Assembly (NCBI GenBank): GCA_018696395.1
Contig: JABHQR010000011.1
Location: 124,001 to 188,000, forward strand
Source of the DNA: an archaeon
GTDB taxonomy: Archaea > Nanobdellota > Nanobdellia > Woesearchaeales > GW2011-AR9
Reading direction: 5' to 3'
Length of the DNA: 64,000 nucleotides
Shown: positions 17,982 to 26,983 of the stretch, one piece after another
How the letters are laid out: each line of letters opens with the position of its first letter
Position numbering within the stretch: position 1 is the first letter of the stretch
Position numbers and translations under genes: made by a program
Notes under the pieces: generated by a model
Seen by the model: only the letters and a program-made list of their open reading frames with translations
Databases searched by the model: none
What the model was told of the DNA's origin: nothing

Positions 17982-18257
17982 TTACTTCTCAATTCTTATT
18001 GCTTTTCCCTTTACTAGAGCTTCAGAAATTTTTTTCCTTGCAGATAATATTGTTCTGTGAAAAGTAGGTTGAGATATTTCCATTTTTTCAGCAGCACTAT
18101 TTTGGTCCAGTTCTTCACAATCTTTTAACCTAAGAGCTTCTAATTCATCTTTAGTAATGCATATCTCTTCAAGTTCATGAATTCTAATACCTGCCGGTTT
18201 AAAGTAATTAGTTTTAGCACAGAATCTTATTTTTCTTCTAATTCTTGGTCTTGGCAT
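17982..18257 (-). CDS. DUF134 family helix-turn-helix protein
   Basis: 91 residues matching the DUF134 pattern: MPRPRIRRKI, YFKPAGI, ITKDELEALRLKD, then SQPTFHRTILSARKKI, the recognition helix of a sigma-like HTH, and ALVKGKAIRI at the end. Probably a DNA-binding regulator linked with iron-sulfur or metallocofactor genes in other genomes. The downstream 48-residue Gly-rich gene lies in the opposite relation often seen for this pair (here upstream on the same strand). Confidence 0.88.
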   Translation of the reverse strand: MPRPRIRRKIRFCAKTNYFKPAGIRIHELEEICITKDELEALRLKDCEELDQNSAAEKMEISQPTFHRTILSARKKISEALVKGKAIRIEK

Positions 18258-18355
18258 AATTAAGCTATAATTTTATTTTTTAAAATACTTTCTTTTTAGT
18301 AATGTTAAATGTTGATTTTTGAATTATAATTAATCAAAAAGAAAAAAGAAGATAA

Positions 18356-18502
18356 TCAATCTTGAAATCTTCTTCCTTGTCCACGACCTCTTGGGTTTTG
18401 ACACATTCTTTGATTCATAGGTTTTGCATCTTGACATTTACCCATTTGTCTTCCAGTTTTAGGTCCTTTTCCTTCTGGTCCAGTTCCATCTTTATTTGGC
18501 AT
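18356..18502 (-). CDS. Small Gly-rich protein (DUF5320-like)
   Basis: A 48-residue protein beginning MPNKDGTGPEGKGPKTGR, the typical start of DUF5320-like proteins, with two Cys (C23, C34) and a basic Arg/Gly end. GGAGGT lies seven bases before the ATG. It sits about 100 bases upstream of the DUF134 gene on the same strand; the two families often occur together, which supports a joint role, although the function is unknown. Confidence 0.75.
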   Translation of the reverse strand: MPNKDGTGPEGKGPKTGRQMGKCQDAKPMNQRMCQNPRGRGQGRRFQD

Positions 18503-18640
18503 TTTTTTACCTCCTTGTATTTATTTTTTGTTTGTACTTAATGGTTTGTTCTGAATATATATTCACAACTATTTAAATCTTTCGTAGTAACTCATCATAA
18601 ACAGTTATTTTTATATACTTTAATTTATTAGAAAATAATT

Positions 18641-19195
18641 ATGAAATACATTTTTGCATATGTTGATAAATTGATGATCTTGTTAAAGTTCTATCCAGCT
18701 AAACCTAAAACTGATGAAGATTTTAAAAGAATAGGTATATTAATTGTCAAAATTAAAATTTATACTTTCTTATTAAGAAAATTAATTAATAGTCATGAAG
18801 TTAAGGGTAGTTTGAAGAAGTTACAAGAAAGTAATTCAAATAATATTGAGGGATGGGCTGTAAAAGTTTCTTCTGTATTTGAAAATTTGGATAATCTGTT
18901 AAAAATATTGGATGAGGATAATAAAAAGTTATCTCATGCTATTGAACATGAGCCTCAAAAGTTGCAAAGTTTAATCTCTGATTTAGCTTTGGGTATGATT
19001 TTAACTGGTTTACATAATGAAGAAGAACATTTGAAAGAATTACGTAAAATTGCGATACTAGAAGAACATGAATTGAAAAGAGTAATTTCAAATGAACATC
19101 TAAATGATTTACATCAATGGCATGATATAAATCAGTTCAATGAAAATAAAAAAATACTTGAAATTGAAAAATTCTTTATGAGATTACTTTCATAA
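18641..19195 (+). CDS. Hypothetical helical protein
   Basis: 184 residues, almost entirely helical and charged, with a His-rich stretch near the end (HLNDLHQWHDINQ). No membrane segment is clear beyond a weak N-terminal hydrophobic run. TATA-like TTTTTATATAC about 30 bases upstream supports the ATG. No family recognised. Confidence 0.55.
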   Translation: MKYIFAYVDKLMILLKFYPAKPKTDEDFKRIGILIVKIKIYTFLLRKLINSHEVKGSLKKLQESNSNNIEGWAVKVSSVFENLDNLLKILDEDNKKLSHAIEHEPQKLQSLISDLALGMILTGLHNEEEHLKELRKIAILEEHELKRVISNEHLNDLHQWHDINQFNENKKILEIEKFFMRLLS

Positions 19196-19277
19196 CTTGC
19201 TTTTTTTATTCTAAATTATAATCTCTTAATATTAAAAAACAAAAAATATTAAAAACAAGCGAGCTTTTCTAAAATAT

Positions 19278-21098
19278 ATGACATATCAGAAACTTGGATT
19301 AAAATGTGGTATTGAGATTCATCAACAGTTAGAAGGAAGAAAATTATTTTGTTCTTGTCCAACTAAGTTAAGGGAAGATAAACCTCATTTTGAATTGTGT
19401 CGTAAAATTAGGTCTGTTGCTGGTGAACAAGGCAATATTGATCAAGCAGCAAAACAAGAACAGTTAAGAGACAAAGATTTTGTATATGAGGGATATTATG
19501 ATACTACTTGTTTAGTTGAGACAGATTCTGAACCACCACATAAAATTAACCAAGATGCTCTTTATACTTGTTTACAATTTTGTAAAATGTTGAAATCTAA
19601 TGTTTCTCCTGTTGTTCAAGTTATGAGAAAAACTGTTGCAGATGGATCTAACACTACTGGATTTCAAAGAACTGCGTTGATCTCTCGTGGTGGCGAATTA
19701 GAAACAAGTGAAGGGATTGTTGGAATTGAAAACATTTCTTTGGAAGAAGATGCTTGTAAAATTGTATCTGATTCTTCTCATAAAAAGATTTATCGGTTAG
19801 ATCGGTTAGGAATACCTTTAGTTGAAGTTGGTACTGCTCCAGATATTAAAAGTCCAGAACAATGTTTAGAAACTTCAAAAAAGTTAGGGATGTTTTTACG
19901 ATCATTGCCCGGTGTTAAACGGGGGTTAGGAACAATTAGGCAGGATGTTAATGTTTCAATTAAAGAAGGTGAAAGAGTAGAAATTAAAGGTGCTCAAGAT
20001 TTAAAATTGATCCCTAAATATGTTGAATTGGAAGTTAAAAGACAGGCTGAACTTATTAAGTTAAGAACTGAATTAAAGAAAAATAAAGTTAAATTACAAC
20101 ATTTTAAAATTTATAATTTAACTAAATTATTATCTAAGTCACAATCAAAAATTATTGTTAAAACATTTAAGAACAACGGTGGAATTTTAGCAATTAAATT
20201 AAATCATTTTTCTGGTTTGATTGGAAGAGAATTACAACCTGGATATCGATTAGGTACAGAATTTGCAGGTAGAGCAAAAGTAAAAGGTGGTGTTGGCGGG
20301 ATATTTCATTCAGACGAAATGCCAAATTATGGTATTACTCAACAAGAAGTTGATAAGATTAATGTTGAACTTAAATGTAAAAAAGATGATGCATTTATTC
20401 TTGTAGCAGATACTGAACTTAAATGTAAACTAGCTTTGGAAGCTGTTTATGAGCGAGCACAGGAATTATTTAAGGGAATTCCTAAAGAAGTACGTAGTCC
20501 ACAAGATGATGGTACTACTCGGTTTATGCGACCAATGCCAGGTGCTGCTCGGATGTATCCTGAAACTGATGTCCCTTTAATAATACCAGACACCTCCAAT
20601 ATTGAATTGCCAGAATTATTATCTGAGAGGATTGTTAGGTATCAAACAGAATATAAGTTAAGTAATGATTTGGCAGAGTTTGTTGCTAAATCTACTAATA
20701 TGATGTTATTTGAAAAGTATGTAACAATGTATCCTAAGATCAAGGCAGCATTTATTGCTGAATCATTAACTTCTACATTATTAGAAATTAAGAGAAAGTA
20801 TAAGTTAGATGTTGAAAAATTAACTGAAGATAATTATGATATGTTGTTTAATTATTTGAATGAAAATAAAATTCATAAAGATATTATTCTTGATGTCTTA
20901 ATGGATATGATTAAAGGTAAGTTTGATATTAAAATTTATGAAGGACTTTCTACTGAAGATTTACATAAAGAGATTAAGAAAATTGTTGATTCTAATAAAG
21001 AAGCTCCATTCCCTGCTTTGATGGGTATGTGCATGAAAGCATTGGCAGGAAAAGCTTCTGGTAAAGTTATTTCTACAGAATTGAAGAAGTTGGTTTAG
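19278..21098 (+). CDS. gatE: Glu-tRNA(Gln) amidotransferase subunit E
   Basis: With GatD, converts Glu-tRNA(Gln) to Gln-tRNA(Gln), the archaeal route to Gln-tRNA. The GatB/E cradle signatures GIEIHQQLEG, SCPTKLRED and VGTAPDIKSPEQC are present, followed by the GatE-specific AspRS-like insert (about 310-400, GYRLGTEFAGRAK) and the YqeY-like helical tail (about 470-606). At 606 residues it is full length. GatD is not in this window. The gene probably has its own promoter (TATTAAAAACAAG region). Confidence 0.96.
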   Translation: MTYQKLGLKCGIEIHQQLEGRKLFCSCPTKLREDKPHFELCRKIRSVAGEQGNIDQAAKQEQLRDKDFVYEGYYDTTCLVETDSEPPHKINQDALYTCLQFCKMLKSNVSPVVQVMRKTVADGSNTTGFQRTALISRGGELETSEGIVGIENISLEEDACKIVSDSSHKKIYRLDRLGIPLVEVGTAPDIKSPEQCLETSKKLGMFLRSLPGVKRGLGTIRQDVNVSIKEGERVEIKGAQDLKLIPKYVELEVKRQAELIKLRTELKKNKVKLQHFKIYNLTKLLSKSQSKIIVKTFKNNGGILAIKLNHFSGLIGRELQPGYRLGTEFAGRAKVKGGVGGIFHSDEMPNYGITQQEVDKINVELKCKKDDAFILVADTELKCKLALEAVYERAQELFKGIPKEVRSPQDDGTTRFMRPMPGAARMYPETDVPLIIPDTSNIELPELLSERIVRYQTEYKLSNDLAEFVAKSTNMMLFEKYVTMYPKIKAAFIAESLTSTLLEIKRKYKLDVEKLTEDNYDMLFNYLNENKIHKDIILDVLMDMIKGKFDIKIYEGLSTEDLHKEIKKIVDSNKEAPFPALMGMCMKALAGKASGKVISTELKKLV

Positions 21099-21171
21099 AA
21101 TAATAATTTAATTGTCTCAAGTGGGTGGTGTCAAAAATTTTAAAAGTGTACTGTTGAAAAGTTTCTGTTCT

Positions 21172-21588
21172 ATGCCTAAATTAATTAAAATTTCAACTGG
21201 TCAAGTTAGGTCAACACAAGATTATCTTGAACAGAGTACTATCAATTTTTATCTTAGTTTGCGTGAATCAAATGTTAAATTACCTCCAATTCCAGTAGTT
21301 GAAAGTATTTGTTATGAGGGTAAATATGACTTAATTGATGGACACCATAATGTAGCTTTAGCTCATATGTTAGGTGAAGATGTTGAATTATTATTAATTG
21401 ATTCTCCAAGAGAATTACTGAAAATTGAACAATTTCCAAAAGTAGAAGAACGTTTTATTGAAAGTTGTAATGAGCAAATTCAAAAAAGATTTAATTCTGT
21501 GCCTTTTTATGTCCCTTGTGACTGTCAAGGAGAAGATATTACTTGTTTAGATCAGTTGATTAAATATTCTGATGTTAGGTTAAGATAA
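21172..21588 (+). CDS. ParB/sulfiredoxin-fold protein
   Basis: 138 residues. The segment from PPIPVVES to DLIDGHHNVALAHMLG matches the ParB-like nuclease fold core, with DGHHN in place of the usual GHRR/H motif. It lacks a helix-turn-helix, so it is not a partition protein; stand-alone members may act on nucleotides or small molecules. A C-terminal CDCQGEDITC segment could bind metal. An open frame extends upstream to TTG 21112, but a TATA-like ATTTTAAAAG about 30 bases before ATG 21172 favours the shorter form. Confidence 0.65.
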   Translation: MPKLIKISTGQVRSTQDYLEQSTINFYLSLRESNVKLPPIPVVESICYEGKYDLIDGHHNVALAHMLGEDVELLLIDSPRELLKIEQFPKVEERFIESCNEQIQKRFNSVPFYVPCDCQGEDITCLDQLIKYSDVRLR

Positions 21589-21615
21589 AGAAAGTAATTA
21601 AGAAAAAAATAAATA

Positions 21616-22269
21616 TTATTTTTCAAGAACTGTTAAAGCAGCTAACATTAAATACGAATTAAAAGAATTTCTTAAACCTTCAGCTTTGTTTATTTCTCTT
21701 TTAAAATATGTCCTACTTTTGTCAGATAAATCTCCTTCATTTTCAATTTCTTGTTCTAATCTCTTATACCATTTAGTCACAGATGGGTCTGCATCTTGAC
21801 CAAGTTCTCGATTAAAATTAATTGAATAATTTACAAATCCTTTGATAAGGTTGTTTGTTTCTTCCTCTTCAATAAATTTAATTGCTTTTTTTGTTCTTTT
21901 TTGTACAATAAAATTTCCCACAGTTTTTGCAAAAAAAGAGTAATTATCTCTTAGAGAATCTTCTTGATTAATTACGTTAATGAAATATTTTTTTCCTTCT
22001 TCAGATAATTGGTTATTTTGATTTAAGTAAGATTCTAATGTATTATTGATCTCTTGATTATTGTGGCTTTTTAAAGGAGTCATTTCCCATTCAGACTCTA
22101 TTCTGAATCTGGTATATTTATTAAGGATAATTACTCCTAATTCATTTAATCTTTCTTCATCTGGTTGATGTGAAAAAAGTCTTCCTTCCCTATTGTGTAT
22201 GGGGATCTGGAACTCGATAGATTGGTTAATGTACTTGATAATTAAATCTTGTAATGCTTCTTTTGTCAT
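21616..22269 (-). CDS. Hypothetical protein with an internal duplication
   Basis: 217 residues from ATG 22269, preferred over GTG 22278 because AGGTGA is correctly spaced. The protein contains two related helical halves: NNQLSEEGKKYFINVINQED with SLRDNYSFF, and EGDLSDKSRTYFKREINKAE with GLRNSFNSY. Each ends with a hydrophobic helix. The repeats are about 80 residues apart. No family recognised. Confidence 0.6.
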   Translation of the reverse strand: MTKEALQDLIIKYINQSIEFQIPIHNREGRLFSHQPDEERLNELGVIILNKYTRFRIESEWEMTPLKSHNNQEINNTLESYLNQNNQLSEEGKKYFINVINQEDSLRDNYSFFAKTVGNFIVQKRTKKAIKFIEEEETNNLIKGFVNYSINFNRELGQDADPSVTKWYKRLEQEIENEGDLSDKSRTYFKREINKAEGLRNSFNSYLMLAALTVLEK

Positions 22270-22386
22270 TATTTTCACCTATTAATATGATCTATTTTTA
22301 TTTGTTTAATAAATCAATAGTTTTTTATTTAAATCTTTCGGTTTGTAACTACTGGTTAGAAATAAATTGTTTCAGGCAATTGTTGT

Positions 22387-22980
22387 TCAAACAAACATTC
22401 TCATTAACACTATCACTGTTCCTGCTACTAATGGTATCAGAAGATTGTCATCAATGATACTCTCACCAAATTTCACTTCAGCTAACTCTGCAAACATTGC
22501 AACAAATGATGCTACAAACGCTTCTAATGGATTTACAAAGACCATTGCTGCTAAGAATGCTGATATTGCACCAAATAAACTTCCTTCTAATAATTTGTTA
22601 TTGTCACCATTAATGAAATTTCTAATTTTACCAAAGCTTCTTCCAACTATGTGACTAATTGAATCACCTACAGTCATAATCATGATAGCTGCCATAGCAA
22701 TATCTTTCTCAAAAAGTTTTATTGCTAACAATGTTCCAGTAAAGAAAAATATTGCTCCTTTACCTGGTATTGTTTTTCTTTCTTCTTCTCTTTGAAATAA
22801 ATCTAAGAAATCTGCAACTAATGGTATTCTTACAGATGTTAATATAAATGACGTTAATATCCCACAGATTAACATTAAGAAAACTTCCCATGCACCAATT
22901 ATGTTAAAGTAATATCCTGTAACTAGGACTATTCCTGTTAAAATGTGCATAATCTGTCTTCTTAACTCTTGAATGTTCAT
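22387..22980 (-). CDS. Polyprenol/phytol kinase-like integral membrane protein
   Basis: 197 residues with about six transmembrane helices. The cytosolic motifs GKGAIFFFTGT, TVGDSISHIVGRSFGK and LLEGSLFGA match the CTP-dependent dolichol/phytol kinase branch of the phosphatidate cytidylyltransferase superfamily. A lipid-alcohol kinase role in archaeal isoprenoid lipid recycling or glycan-carrier metabolism is inferred; CDP-archaeol synthase is an alternative, but those are usually larger or carry different motifs. Diverges from the radical SAM gene. Confidence 0.75.
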   Translation of the reverse strand: MNIQELRRQIMHILTGIVLVTGYYFNIIGAWEVFLMLICGILTSFILTSVRIPLVADFLDLFQREEERKTIPGKGAIFFFTGTLLAIKLFEKDIAMAAIMIMTVGDSISHIVGRSFGKIRNFINGDNNKLLEGSLFGAISAFLAAMVFVNPLEAFVASFVAMFAELAEVKFGESIIDDNLLIPLVAGTVIVLMRMFV

Positions 22981-23002
22981 TAAGGCAATTTTATGGTAAG
23001 TT

Positions 23003-23011
23003 TTTTATAAG
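23003..23011 (+). promoter_or_regulatory. TATA box of the radical SAM gene
   Basis: TTTTATAAG is centred about 28 bases before ATG 23035, predicting a leaderless mRNA and favouring ATG 23035 over GTG 23026. Confidence 0.55.
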
Positions 23012-23034
23012 TTTTATGAACAAATGTGATAAAT

Positions 23035-24243
23035 ATGGGTAATTGTAACAAATGTGGCAAAGATTGTAATGAGATTAAAATTAACCAGTTTGATCATTCA
23101 TTTCATTTAGGTAATGTTTCAGAAGGATGTAAACGTTGCATCAAGGGTGAAAAATTAGTTTTATTTATCACCGGTAAATGTGCTCAACAATGTTATTATT
23201 GTCCTGTATCTGAACATAAATTTGGTCATGATAAAATATTTGCTGATGAATGGGAAATTGAAGATAATGAACAAGGATGGAAAAATTTAGTTAAAGAAGT
23301 CAAACTCATTAATGCAAAAGGGGCAGGAATTACTGGTGGTGATCCTTTATGTGTTTTGGAACGAACTTGTAAATATATCAAACGTATGAAAGAACAGTTT
23401 GGTAAAGATTTTCATGTCCATTTGTATACTCCTTTGAAATTAATTAACAAAGAAGTTTTAGTAAAATTAAATGAATCTGGTTTAGATGAAATTAGGTTTC
23501 ATCCTGATTTAGATGATGATAAATTATGGGATAAACTTTTACTTGCCAAGGATTTTGTATGGGATATTGGTATAGAAATACCTTGTGTTCCTGGAAAAGA
23601 ATTTGAAATAAAAAAGTTAATAGATTTCGTAGCTGAACATGATATTATTAAATTCTTTAATTTGAATGAATTGGAAAGATCAGACACTTCTGTTGAACAT
23701 TATAGTCTTCCTAATGATCAATTTCCTACAATTGATCAAATTAGTTATGCTATTCAAGGTTCTAAAGAATTAGCTGAACTGTTTGTAAATCATGTTAATG
23801 AAAAAAATTATGATTTCACAATTTATTTTTGTACTGCAAAACTTAAAGATGGAACTCAATTAACTAATCGTCTTAAAAGGAGGGCTAAATCTTTAGCAAA
23901 ATTACCTTACAATAAATTAACTGATGAAGGGACTTTAATCAAAGGTGTAATTTATTTGGAAGAATTAAAACCGGGGTTTGATTATAAAGAAAAATTAGTT
24001 CAGTTAAGTAGTGAGTATAAGGGGAAGTTGTTAGAAAAATTAAATGAACAGAAAGATTTAATCGAGAAAACAATTAAACGAACCAATCAAATCTTTATTG
24101 ATGAAAAAAAGTTCAGGTTACTTTGTTCATTGAAAATTTTGGAAAAGAATGTTAAGAAAATTAAAAAAATTAATTTAATCCCTGCAATTGTAGAAGAAAT
24201 GCCTACTGAAGATGCAATGGAACTGGAAATTGAGTTTTTATGA
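23035..24243 (+). CDS. Radical SAM protein (COG2108-like)
   Basis: 402 residues. The canonical CX3CX2C cluster motif is CAQQCYYC, in a segment starting LVLFITGK, and GAGITGGDPL is the Gly-rich SAM site. An extra N-terminal cysteine set (CNKCGKDC, then CKRC) may hold zinc or a second cluster. The protein resembles uncharacterised archaeal radical SAM proteins related to pyruvate-formate-lyase activases; the substrate is unknown. No methyltransferase or partner gene adjoins it. Confidence 0.85.
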   Translation: MGNCNKCGKDCNEIKINQFDHSFHLGNVSEGCKRCIKGEKLVLFITGKCAQQCYYCPVSEHKFGHDKIFADEWEIEDNEQGWKNLVKEVKLINAKGAGITGGDPLCVLERTCKYIKRMKEQFGKDFHVHLYTPLKLINKEVLVKLNESGLDEIRFHPDLDDDKLWDKLLLAKDFVWDIGIEIPCVPGKEFEIKKLIDFVAEHDIIKFFNLNELERSDTSVEHYSLPNDQFPTIDQISYAIQGSKELAELFVNHVNEKNYDFTIYFCTAKLKDGTQLTNRLKRRAKSLAKLPYNKLTDEGTLIKGVIYLEELKPGFDYKEKLVQLSSEYKGKLLEKLNEQKDLIEKTIKRTNQIFIDEKKFRLLCSLKILEKNVKKIKKINLIPAIVEEMPTEDAMELEIEFL

Positions 24244-24314
24244 TTGTAAGTGTTGATTATTTTACAATTCAAAAAGAAAGCTTTATAAATAAAGCAGTTA
24301 AAATCTAGGTTATA

Positions 24315-24584
24315 ATGGAATTCAAAGTATTAGAGGAAGAAAAAAACAAGCTAGTATTTGAACTAGTTGGTGAAACTCATACTTTTTGTAATCTTCTAAA
24401 AAGTGAGCTTAGAAATGTTAAAGGAGTGACTTTAGTAAGTTACCGGATTGAACACCCTCTTGTGGGTATCCCAACATTTCTTATAGAAACAAAAGGTACT
24501 GAACCAAGAAAAGCTATTAAAGAAGCATTGAAAAATGTTAAGAAATTAGCTAAAGACTTCCAAAAACAAGCAGTTAAATTGTAA
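24315..24584 (+). CDS. rpoL: RNA polymerase subunit L (Rpb11 homologue)
   Basis: 89 residues with the alpha-like dimerisation signature HTFCNLLKSELRNVKGVTL and RIEHPLVGIPTF. RpoL pairs with RpoD to form the assembly platform of archaeal RNA polymerase; RpoD is encoded in the ribosomal operon of this window. TTTATAAATAAAG about 30 bases upstream is a good TATA box, so transcription is separate from the radical SAM gene 71 bases upstream. Confidence 0.95.
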   Translation: MEFKVLEEEKNKLVFELVGETHTFCNLLKSELRNVKGVTLVSYRIEHPLVGIPTFLIETKGTEPRKAIKEALKNVKKLAKDFQKQAVKL

Positions 24585-24720
24585 GTCTTATATTTTCTAA
24601 TTATTTTATACTTAATTTATTTCTAAGTTATATTACTTTTTTTAAATTAATTATAATCATTTTTATTATTAACATTTAATATCAATAAACTTTATAAAAA
24701 AAACATTTTTCTTTTCAAAT

Positions 24721-25305
24721 ATGGCATCTGTTTATTATTTTCCAATGGTTCATGTTCTAAGTCCTGAATCTATTGATGATGAAGTAAATGAATCTATTAA
24801 AAATGTTAATTCTGTGTTAAGGCAAGATTTAGATTTTGTTGAAAGATTCAATGAAGAGTTAAAGAAAGATTATCCTCAAATCAATACTTGTTGGTACAAT
24901 TTTCTCGATTTTTTGAAAGATAATAACAGTTTTAATAAAGTATATATGGAAGGTATGGTCGGTAGGGAAGTAGGTTGCCAATTAGATCAAAGCGGATCTG
25001 GGATGAGTGATTGTATCAACTATCTATCTGATTCTGGGGCGGTGTTTGAAAAAACAGAATCTGAACTTCTATTGAATCTTACTTGGAAAGTCAGAAGAAA
25101 TAAACTTTTATTTAACCAAAGTAACAAACTTCGTGAAGCATATCTTGGCCATAGGATTGATTCAACATTAGAATTTAATGATCAGGCACTTTTACTTTAT
25201 GGTGCGAAACATAAGAAAGGTATAACTAATTTGTTATCTTATCACCAAATACCATTTGAAGTTCATGAAAATATCAATTGGCCTAGTGAATATCTATTTA
25301 ATTAA
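24721..25305 (+). CDS. Hypothetical protein, weakly TraB/ChaN-like
   Basis: 194 residues. It begins SVYYFPMVHVLSPES, has VYMEGM in the middle and ALLLYGAKHKKGITNLL near the end, an arrangement reminiscent of TraB/Tiki and ChaN-type proteins, where an N-terminal His, a central Glu and a late G-x-x-H lie in the same fold. Similarity is from memory of the pattern only. TATA-like TTTATAAAAAAAA about 30 bases upstream. Confidence 0.5.
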   Translation: MASVYYFPMVHVLSPESIDDEVNESIKNVNSVLRQDLDFVERFNEELKKDYPQINTCWYNFLDFLKDNNSFNKVYMEGMVGREVGCQLDQSGSGMSDCINYLSDSGAVFEKTESELLLNLTWKVRRNKLLFNQSNKLREAYLGHRIDSTLEFNDQALLLYGAKHKKGITNLLSYHQIPFEVHENINWPSEYLFN

Positions 25306-25350
25306 TATTTTTTTTCTCTAGAAAACATTAAATATAATCATGTTCTGAGA

Positions 25351-26877
25351 ATGAGTATGGGTAAGGTAGACTTGAGTTTAGCATTAAGGTACTATAAACG
25401 AAGTTCTGTACAAGAAGAACTCATTAAACATGCTGTTCATAAAGAAATTGGCTTGAGATTTGAAGATAAATTTGGTAAAAGGCCAGATATTTTAACATAT
25501 CCTAATGAGGTAGTTGAATTAGCTAAACGAGGATTAACTTCTTTACATTGTAGTGAAGAGTTATGGGAATATCCTTTACAAATCAATCCTAAATTAACTA
25601 AAAAAGAAATGGGAGAACTTAGGATTGGCTGGGATTTAGTTCTTGACATTGACTGTGCATTTTTAGATTATAGTAAAATCTGTGCAGATTTAGTTGTAAA
25701 ATTTTTGAAATATACTGGTGTTGAAGATATTTTTTGTAAATTTTCGGGTAACAAAGGATTTCATATTGCAGTGCCATTTGAAGCATTTCCTGAAACAATT
25801 GTAGGTGAACAAACTAGGGATAAATTTCCTGAAGCTCCGAGAAAGATAGCTTTTTACATTAAAGAAAATATTAAATATGAACTTTCAAGAAGAGTTTTAG
25901 AATTTGAATGTGGTGATTTTGGTAAAATTAAAGAAAAAACAGGATTAGAATATGATAAATTAGTTCGTTCTGAAAAAAATCAGTATGGTGATATTGTTAA
26001 AAAATTGGAAGTAGAAAATTTTCTTGAAATTGATACTGTGCTAATATCTTCTCGACATTTGTTTAGAATGCCGTATAGCTTACATGAAAAATCTGGTTTG
26101 ATGAGTTTACCTATTGATCCGGATCGAGTTATGGAATTCGAAAAACCAATGGCAGACCCAGACAAATTTTTTGAACCAATTGCTCCTTTCTTAGATCGAA
26201 ATGTAAAATCTCAATCTGGAAGAAATTTGTTAGTACAAGCATATGATTTTAAAGTTAAAACTAGGAGTCAAAGAGTTGTTGATGAATTGAAGGAAGAGTT
26301 GAAAAGAAAAGCTACTAATGAAGATATTATAATTGAAAGTGCTATTAGGGAAGATTTGTTTCCTCCATGTATGCAAATCATTTTGAAAGGTTTAGAAGAT
26401 GGTAAGAAACGAGCAGTATTTGCAATGATTAATTTTTTGTCTAAAGTTGGTTGGACCAAACAAGAAGTTACAAGTTATTTAATGAAATGGAATAAGGCAA
26501 ATAATCCTGAACCTTTACGTGATAATTATATATTGGGGCAGTTAAGATATTTTGCAAAAGGGGGTAGACTTCCACCTAACTGTGATAATGAAGCATATTA
26601 TACTGGGTTGCATATCTGTCAACCTGATGGATTATGTAAAAAGATCAAGAATCCTGTGAATTATACAATCATTAAATGGAAAATGTTAAAAGAATTGAAA
26701 GAGAAAGAAGAGAAAATAAAAGCAAAAGAACTACAGAAAGAAGTAAGAAAAAGGAAAAAAGAAGAGAGTGAAAAGAAGAAAGTAGAGAAAGAAGCTGCTA
26801 AGAATGAACTTGAAGAGAAAGCTAATTCTGAAAGTGATGTCGTTAATGGTAATAATAAGATTAATTTTAACGATTGA
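25351..26877 (+). CDS. priS: One-chain DNA primase: PriS catalytic domain plus PriL Fe-S domain
   Basis: Makes RNA/DNA primers. Residues about 1-285 are the PriS polymerase domain with catalytic LVLDIDC (D99, D101), nucleotide-binding SGNKGFHI (132-139) and SSRHLFRMPYSLH (R235, H236). Residues about 325-440 match the PriL C-terminal [4Fe-4S] domain, with FPPCM (C340), LPPNC (C411), HICQ (C423) and LCKK (C429). The PriL N-terminal domain is missing, as in the single-polypeptide primase known from Nanoarchaeum. Residues about 441-490 are a highly charged Lys/Glu coiled coil. Usual archaeal PriS is about 340-400 residues without the Fe-S part. Confidence 0.92.
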   Translation: MSMGKVDLSLALRYYKRSSVQEELIKHAVHKEIGLRFEDKFGKRPDILTYPNEVVELAKRGLTSLHCSEELWEYPLQINPKLTKKEMGELRIGWDLVLDIDCAFLDYSKICADLVVKFLKYTGVEDIFCKFSGNKGFHIAVPFEAFPETIVGEQTRDKFPEAPRKIAFYIKENIKYELSRRVLEFECGDFGKIKEKTGLEYDKLVRSEKNQYGDIVKKLEVENFLEIDTVLISSRHLFRMPYSLHEKSGLMSLPIDPDRVMEFEKPMADPDKFFEPIAPFLDRNVKSQSGRNLLVQAYDFKVKTRSQRVVDELKEELKRKATNEDIIIESAIREDLFPPCMQIILKGLEDGKKRAVFAMINFLSKVGWTKQEVTSYLMKWNKANNPEPLRDNYILGQLRYFAKGGRLPPNCDNEAYYTGLHICQPDGLCKKIKNPVNYTIIKWKMLKELKEKEEKIKAKELQKEVRKRKKEESEKKKVEKEAAKNELEEKANSESDVVNGNNKINFND

Positions 26878-26983
26878 TGATCGTTTCATTGTAACTCCTG
26901 CTGGGTTGTAAACCTGCCAAAACATTTATAACTGGACGTATTTATAAGTAATAAATTATAATGAAATAAAAGGTAAAACAAAA

